From the NCBI GenBank assembly GCA_963725175.1, contig CAVRXH010000006.1, positions 992,001-1,056,000 of the forward strand: a stretch of 64,000 nt of DNA. The letters are read 5' to 3'. Shown piece after piece: positions 60,494 through 64,000 of this stretch; within the stretch, counting starts at the first letter, position 1; each line of letters starts with the position of its first letter. Origin of the DNA: DASUBV01 sp963725175 (GTDB taxonomy: Bacteria > Actinomycetota > Actinomycetes > Streptosporangiales > Streptosporangiaceae). The translations under genes and the position numbers were made by a program. The notes under the pieces are model-generated. The model ran no database searches and was not told the origin of the DNA. It was given only the letters and a program-made list of their open reading frames with translations.

Positions 60494-61217
60494 CAGCGCG
60501 GCCCGGCGTCGGCGCGGGCGGCCCGGCGCCCGGAGCTGTCCAGGTGGGCGCCGAGCCGGCGGATCGTCTCCGCCGCCGAGATCGCGTGTCCGCGCATCGT
60601 GCCGTGCCGCAGGTCGGCGCTGTAGATGCTGGCGTCGCCCGAGGCCGGGTGCGCGGTCAGCGGCACGTGCAGGGTGCCGAGACGGCCGGCGATGGCCTGG
60701 GTGCGGCCGGAGAGGTCATGCAGCCGGTCCCGGAACGGCGCGCGAAATTCCTCGGGCAGCGCCGGCGCCCGCGACCCGTCGAAAAGGCCGACGGTGATCA
60801 CGTCGCAACCGGTCTCGGTAAAGGCGGCGGCAATGGCGCCCAGCGTCGCCGCGACGGCCGCGGCGTCGTAGGCGGGCTGCAGCAGGTCCCACCCGCCGCA
60901 GGCGACCAGCGCGAGGTCGGGCCCGCGGCCAGCGCCGCCGGGAGCTGCTCCGCCTGGACGGTAGCGGCCGGGATGTTGCGGGTGCCGAGGTTGAGGTAGC
61001 TCATGCCGGGCCGCTGCTCGCGCAGCTCAGTGGCGATGCGGTCGCACCAGGGCACGTCGGGGTAGCCGGGGCAGGAGTCGCCGAGGCCCTCGGCGATGCT
61101 GTCGCCTACCACCACGAACGACCGCCAGGGATGGCCCGCGAGCAGCCGCGCCGCCTCGCCCTCCCTGAGGCAGTAATCGTCCGCCGCTTCCGCCGGGTAC
61201 TGGCTCGGGCTCACCAC
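60493..61217 (-). CDS. SGNH/GDSL hydrolase (one-base frameshift as written)
   Basis: The first frame carries block I of SGNH esterases (FVVVGDSIAEGLGD) and block II-like YLNLGTRNIPAATV; the second continues PDLALVACGGWDLLQPAYD, DVITVGLFDGSRAP and a C-terminal helix. One base is missing in the GGG run at 60919-60921; restoring it gives 241 residues reading LAAGPDLALV. The start is uncertain: GTG 61217 or 61214, or TTG 61241. The terminal Asp-x-x-His pair is degenerate. Its stop overlaps the O-methyltransferase start, so both belong to one operon. Confidence 0.75.
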
Positions 61218-61362
61218 CCTCGCACAGTACGGCGCGGGCAAAAGAGAATCAATGAGGCTATTGCGGGACCGGGCATCTCCCCTGGCTCACCGCGCCATTT
61301 CCGGCAATGTGCCGCTTGCCCAGGTATAGGCGGCAGGATCGGACCCTGGCAAACTAGAGCGG

Positions 61363-62775
61363 ATGGAGGAAACCGGCCCGTCGGCCGCGGTGCCGGCACG
61401 ACCAGCCGATCCCGCCGCTATCCCTCCTTCTGGGCCTGAACGGCCGCCGCGCGGCGACTCGGGCACTGCGGCCGGGACCCAGGACGGCGAGCCGCAGGCT
61501 GCGCCGAAGCCAGGCGGGCCAGAACCGGGCAAGCCCGCGGCCGCCCTGGTCCCGCTGCGCCGCAACAGGGACTTCAACCTGCTGTGGACCGGGCAGGCCC
61601 TGTCGGACCTCGGCACCCAGATGTCCGCCATCGCCTACCCGCTGCTGATGCTGGCCGTCACCGGCTCGGCGGCCGACGCCGGCCTGGTGGCCAGCGCCTC
61701 GCTCGTCGGGACGCTGCTCATGCTGCTGCCCGGCGGGGTGGTCGCGGACAAGTACCCACGCAAGCGGGTCATGGTGATCGCCTCGGTCGTGCAGATGGTG
61801 GTCGGGGCGAGCGTGGTGCCAGCCGCGCTGACCCGGCACGTATATCTGGCGCACCTGATCGCGGTGGGGTTCATCCAGGGCGCGGCGCTGGCCTTCTATG
61901 TCGGGGCCAGCCGCGGCTCGATCCGGCGGCTGGTGCCGCCGCAGCAGCTCCCCGACGCGGTCGCCAGGTCGCAGGCGCGGGACCGGGCCGCCACCATGCT
62001 CGGGCCGCCGATCGGCGGCGCGCTGTTCGGCGTAGCCAGGTTCCTGCCGTTCGCCTGCGACTCCGGCTCGTTCGGCATCATCGCGCTCGCCGCGGCGCTG
62101 CTGCGCCGGCCACTCGACCCGCCGCCGGCGCCGGCCGGCGCGGTCCAGGCGCCGTTAAGGCAGCGGGTCACCGAGGGGCTGCGGTTCATCCTGGGCCAGC
62201 CGTTCCTGCGGATGTTCGTGATCTGGGCGACGGCGGTCAACGCGCTGGTCGCCGGGGTCCGGCTAACCGTCATCGTGCTGGCGCAGCGGCGCGGTGCCAC
62301 GCCGGTGGAGATCGGCACGCTGTTCACCATCAGCGCGGGCTGCGGGCTGGCCGGGGCGCTGGTCTCGGTCCGGCTGACCAGACTGCTCAGCGGCCGCTCG
62401 CTGACGCTGATCTCGGCGTGGATGTTCCCGCTGTGCGCCGTCGGCATGGTGCTGTCCCCGTCGGTCTGGCTGATCGCGCTGATGGCCGGCCTGACCGGGT
62501 TCGCGATCATGCCGGTGAACGTGATCCTGACCGCGCACGCGGCCCGGATCACCCCGGACAACATGCAGGCGCAGAGCGGCAACGCGATGCAGCTCTGCTA
62601 CTCCAGCCTGACCTGGATCGCGCCGACGGCGTTCGGCGCGCTCAGCGACGCGTTCGGCCCGGAGGCGGCGCTGCTGGTGGCGGCGGTGGCGTATGCGCTG
62701 ACGGCGATCTACCTTCAGTTCCACCGGGAGCTGCGGACCCTCAGCAAGAACTCGCCGCCCAGCGCGGTCGCGTGA
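61363..62775 (+). CDS. Major facilitator superfamily transporter
   Basis: The 470-residue protein has a Pro/Gly-rich cytosolic N-terminus (about 60 residues), then twelve predicted helices starting RDFNLLWTGQALSDLGTQM. The loop 2-3 motif reads GGVVADKYPRKRVM, typical of MFS (G-x-x-x-D-R/K-x-x-R-K-R). It resembles the macrolide-efflux/enterobactin-exporter group (MefA/EntS-like). In this setting it is the probable exporter of the cluster product or a self-resistance pump. Confidence 0.9.
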   Translation: MEETGPSAAVPARPADPAAIPPSGPERPPRGDSGTAAGTQDGEPQAAPKPGGPEPGKPAAALVPLRRNRDFNLLWTGQALSDLGTQMSAIAYPLLMLAVTGSAADAGLVASASLVGTLLMLLPGGVVADKYPRKRVMVIASVVQMVVGASVVPAALTRHVYLAHLIAVGFIQGAALAFYVGASRGSIRRLVPPQQLPDAVARSQARDRAATMLGPPIGGALFGVARFLPFACDSGSFGIIALAAALLRRPLDPPPAPAGAVQAPLRQRVTEGLRFILGQPFLRMFVIWATAVNALVAGVRLTVIVLAQRRGATPVEIGTLFTISAGCGLAGALVSVRLTRLLSGRSLTLISAWMFPLCAVGMVLSPSVWLIALMAGLTGFAIMPVNVILTAHAARITPDNMQAQSGNAMQLCYSSLTWIAPTAFGALSDAFGPEAALLVAAVAYALTAIYLQFHRELRTLSKNSPPSAVA

Positions 62776-62824
62776 TGCCCGTGCCAGGCCCGCCCCCGCC
62801 CCCGCCCGCGCAGGAGGCCAGCGA

Positions 62825-63880
62825 GTGAACCTCACCTTCGTCGTCAGCACCGGCCGGGCCGGCTCGACGCTGCTGTCGCGGATGCTGCACGAGCATCCGG
62901 AGGTGCTGAGCGTCAGCGAGTTCTTCGCGGTGCTCCAGGGCGTGCTGCGACGCAACGCCTACCCCGGCGGCGAGCTGGACGGCGCCGCGCTGTGGAAGCT
63001 GGTCAGCGCGCCGGATCCGATCGCGGACGCGCTGGTCCGCGACGGGCTGGCCTCGCCGGAGATGTTCTACCCCTACGCCACCGGGCGGTACCGGCCGCAG
63101 GCCGGCATCCCGGTGATCTGCCACAGCACCCTCTCGCTGCTCAGCGAGGACCCGGACGGGCTGCTCGATGTTCTGGCGGCGGAGCTGCCCGGCTGGCCCC
63201 GGCGCAGCGCGGCCGACCAGTACCGCGCCCTGTTCGCCTTCCTGGCCGGGCACCTGGGCCGCCCGGTGGTGGTGGAGCGCTCCGGGGGCTCGCTGATCCT
63301 GGTCCGGCTGCTGCGCCGGGAGTTCCCCGAAGCCCGGTTCGTGCACATGCACAGGGACGGTCCTGACTGCGCGCTGTCGATGAGCAAGTTCCCGATGTTC
63401 CGGCTGGGCATCGTGACCCTGCGCGCCGCGCTGGCCGCCGGGCTGCCCGCCGGATCCACCTTGGCGCAGATCCAGGCCGCGCTGCCGGACGCCTATGCCG
63501 GGGTGCTGTCGCCGCCGTATGACCTCACCGGCCTGGGGGGCCTGGACATCGCGCCCTCGGTGTTCGGCGGCGTCTGGTCGGACATGGTTACCGGCGGCAT
63601 GGAGGCGCTGGCCGGACTGCCGACAGGGACCTGGTCGATGCTGGCCTACGAGGACCTGCTGGCCGACCCGGCCGCCGAGCTGAGGCGGCTAGCGGAGTTC
63701 ATCGGGGTGGAGGCCACGCCGGGCTGGCTGGCCAGCGCCGGCGCGATGGCCGACCCGGTCCGGGCAGGTGCCGCGGCCCGGCTGGGCCCGGCGGAGCTGG
63801 CCCGGCTGCGCGACGCCTGCGCGCCCGGCATGGCCGCCATCCAGGCCTGGCAGGCGAAGGCGGCCCCGGCGGCGGGCTGA
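62825..63880 (+). CDS. PAPS-dependent sulfotransferase-like protein
   Basis: GTG 62825 follows AGGAGG and gives 351 residues. The 5'-phosphosulfate loop is STGRAGSTLLSRML (8-21) and the 3'-phosphate motif is FVHMHRDGPDCALSMSKF, the two PAPS-binding landmarks. WSMLAYEDLLADPAAELRRLAEFIG is the conserved C-terminal region. It would sulfate a hydroxyl or amine from PAPS in the cytosol. It lies 49 bases after the MFS gene in the same direction and may tailor the product before export. Proteins of this fold can also be carrier-linked sulfotransferases. Confidence 0.86.
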   Translation: MNLTFVVSTGRAGSTLLSRMLHEHPEVLSVSEFFAVLQGVLRRNAYPGGELDGAALWKLVSAPDPIADALVRDGLASPEMFYPYATGRYRPQAGIPVICHSTLSLLSEDPDGLLDVLAAELPGWPRRSAADQYRALFAFLAGHLGRPVVVERSGGSLILVRLLRREFPEARFVHMHRDGPDCALSMSKFPMFRLGIVTLRAALAAGLPAGSTLAQIQAALPDAYAGVLSPPYDLTGLGGLDIAPSVFGGVWSDMVTGGMEALAGLPTGTWSMLAYEDLLADPAAELRRLAEFIGVEATPGWLASAGAMADPVRAGAAARLGPAELARLRDACAPGMAAIQAWQAKAAPAAG

Positions 63881-64000
63881 CCCGGCGCGCGCTAGGCGAC
63901 TCTGCCTCGCGGCCGCCCGGCACCCGGTGGGCGGCTCCGGTGAGCTGCGGTAGATCCGGGCATGCGCAGGCGAGCCTGGCCCGGCGTTCCTCTTATCGAA
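63881..64000. other. Window end, unresolved
   Basis: One minus-strand frame is open from the window edge to a TAG at 63892-63894 and could be the C-terminus of a convergent gene (ending GRPRGRVA). There is too little to assign it. Confidence 0.25.

Noticed and set aside
3212..63880. Functional link between the arylsulfotransferase-like pair and the cytosolic sulfotransferase
   Set aside because: They are about 60 kb apart, use different donors by family, and share no context.

Overview
The window is high-GC DNA (strong G/C at third codon positions, GTG/TTG starts, GGAGG ribosome sites, several leaderless genes) from an actinobacterium. The gene order pfkA, acyltransferase, hydrolase, SRPBCC, glkA, FadD15-type ligase, qcrCAB/ctaCDEF, PfkB kinase, erpA and a psp-htpX cluster resembles the conserved core of Streptomyces and Streptosporangiales. 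Tandem Tat-exported arylsulfotransferase-like proteins and an S53 peptidase fit Streptosporangiales best, but no rRNA is present to settle the order. I found no tRNA, rRNA, CRISPR array, transposase or prophage.

Layout. 1-6.4 kb: edge of an F420-dependent oxidoreductase, a secreted repeat protein, thiI, and two arylsulfotransferase-like genes. 6.4-16.4 kb: central carbon and lipid genes (pfkA, glpK, PlsC-type acyltransferase, hydrolase, SRPBCC/DUF5304-like/glkA operon, fadD). 16.5-32.4 kb: respiratory core (ctaE-qcrC-qcrA-qcrB and ctaC-ctaD-ctaF, plus a CtaG-like gene), interleaved with trpD, an AsnC-type effector domain, a DnaQ-type exonuclease, an NlpC/P60 hydrolase, a PimB'-like mannosyltransferase and a TusA-like protein. 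32.5-44.3 kb: S53 peptidase, two PfkB kinases, erpA, envelope-stress module (pspA, pspAA, htpX, pspAB), aldo/keto reductase, cobU fusion, SDR. 44.5-51 kb: orphan NRPS condensation domain, GH18 chitinase, topoisomerase IV subunit A.

51-64 kb looks like a specialised-metabolism locus: aminotransferase, DUF3050 (heme-oxygenase-like fold) protein, AMP-forming ligase, ATP-grasp ligase, P450, HSL-type hydrolase, O-methyltransferase, SGNH hydrolase, MFS exporter and sulfotransferase. Between the DUF3050 gene and the ligase lie two micro-genes with near-identical starts, MRDDEVKAKD and MRDDELKSVDA. Each has a strong Shine-Dalgarno sequence. A sigma70-like promoter precedes the pair and a 20-bp-stem terminator follows it. 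This twin micro-peptide unit is the best candidate for an undescribed system here.

Seven otherwise intact genes (dnaQ-like, NlpC/P60, a secreted protein, ctaC, pspAA, parC, SGNH hydrolase) each carry a one-base frameshift: six insertions and one deletion. Because these include genes expected to be essential, residual sequencing or assembly indels are the most likely explanation. They are annotated here as whole genes with the break located.
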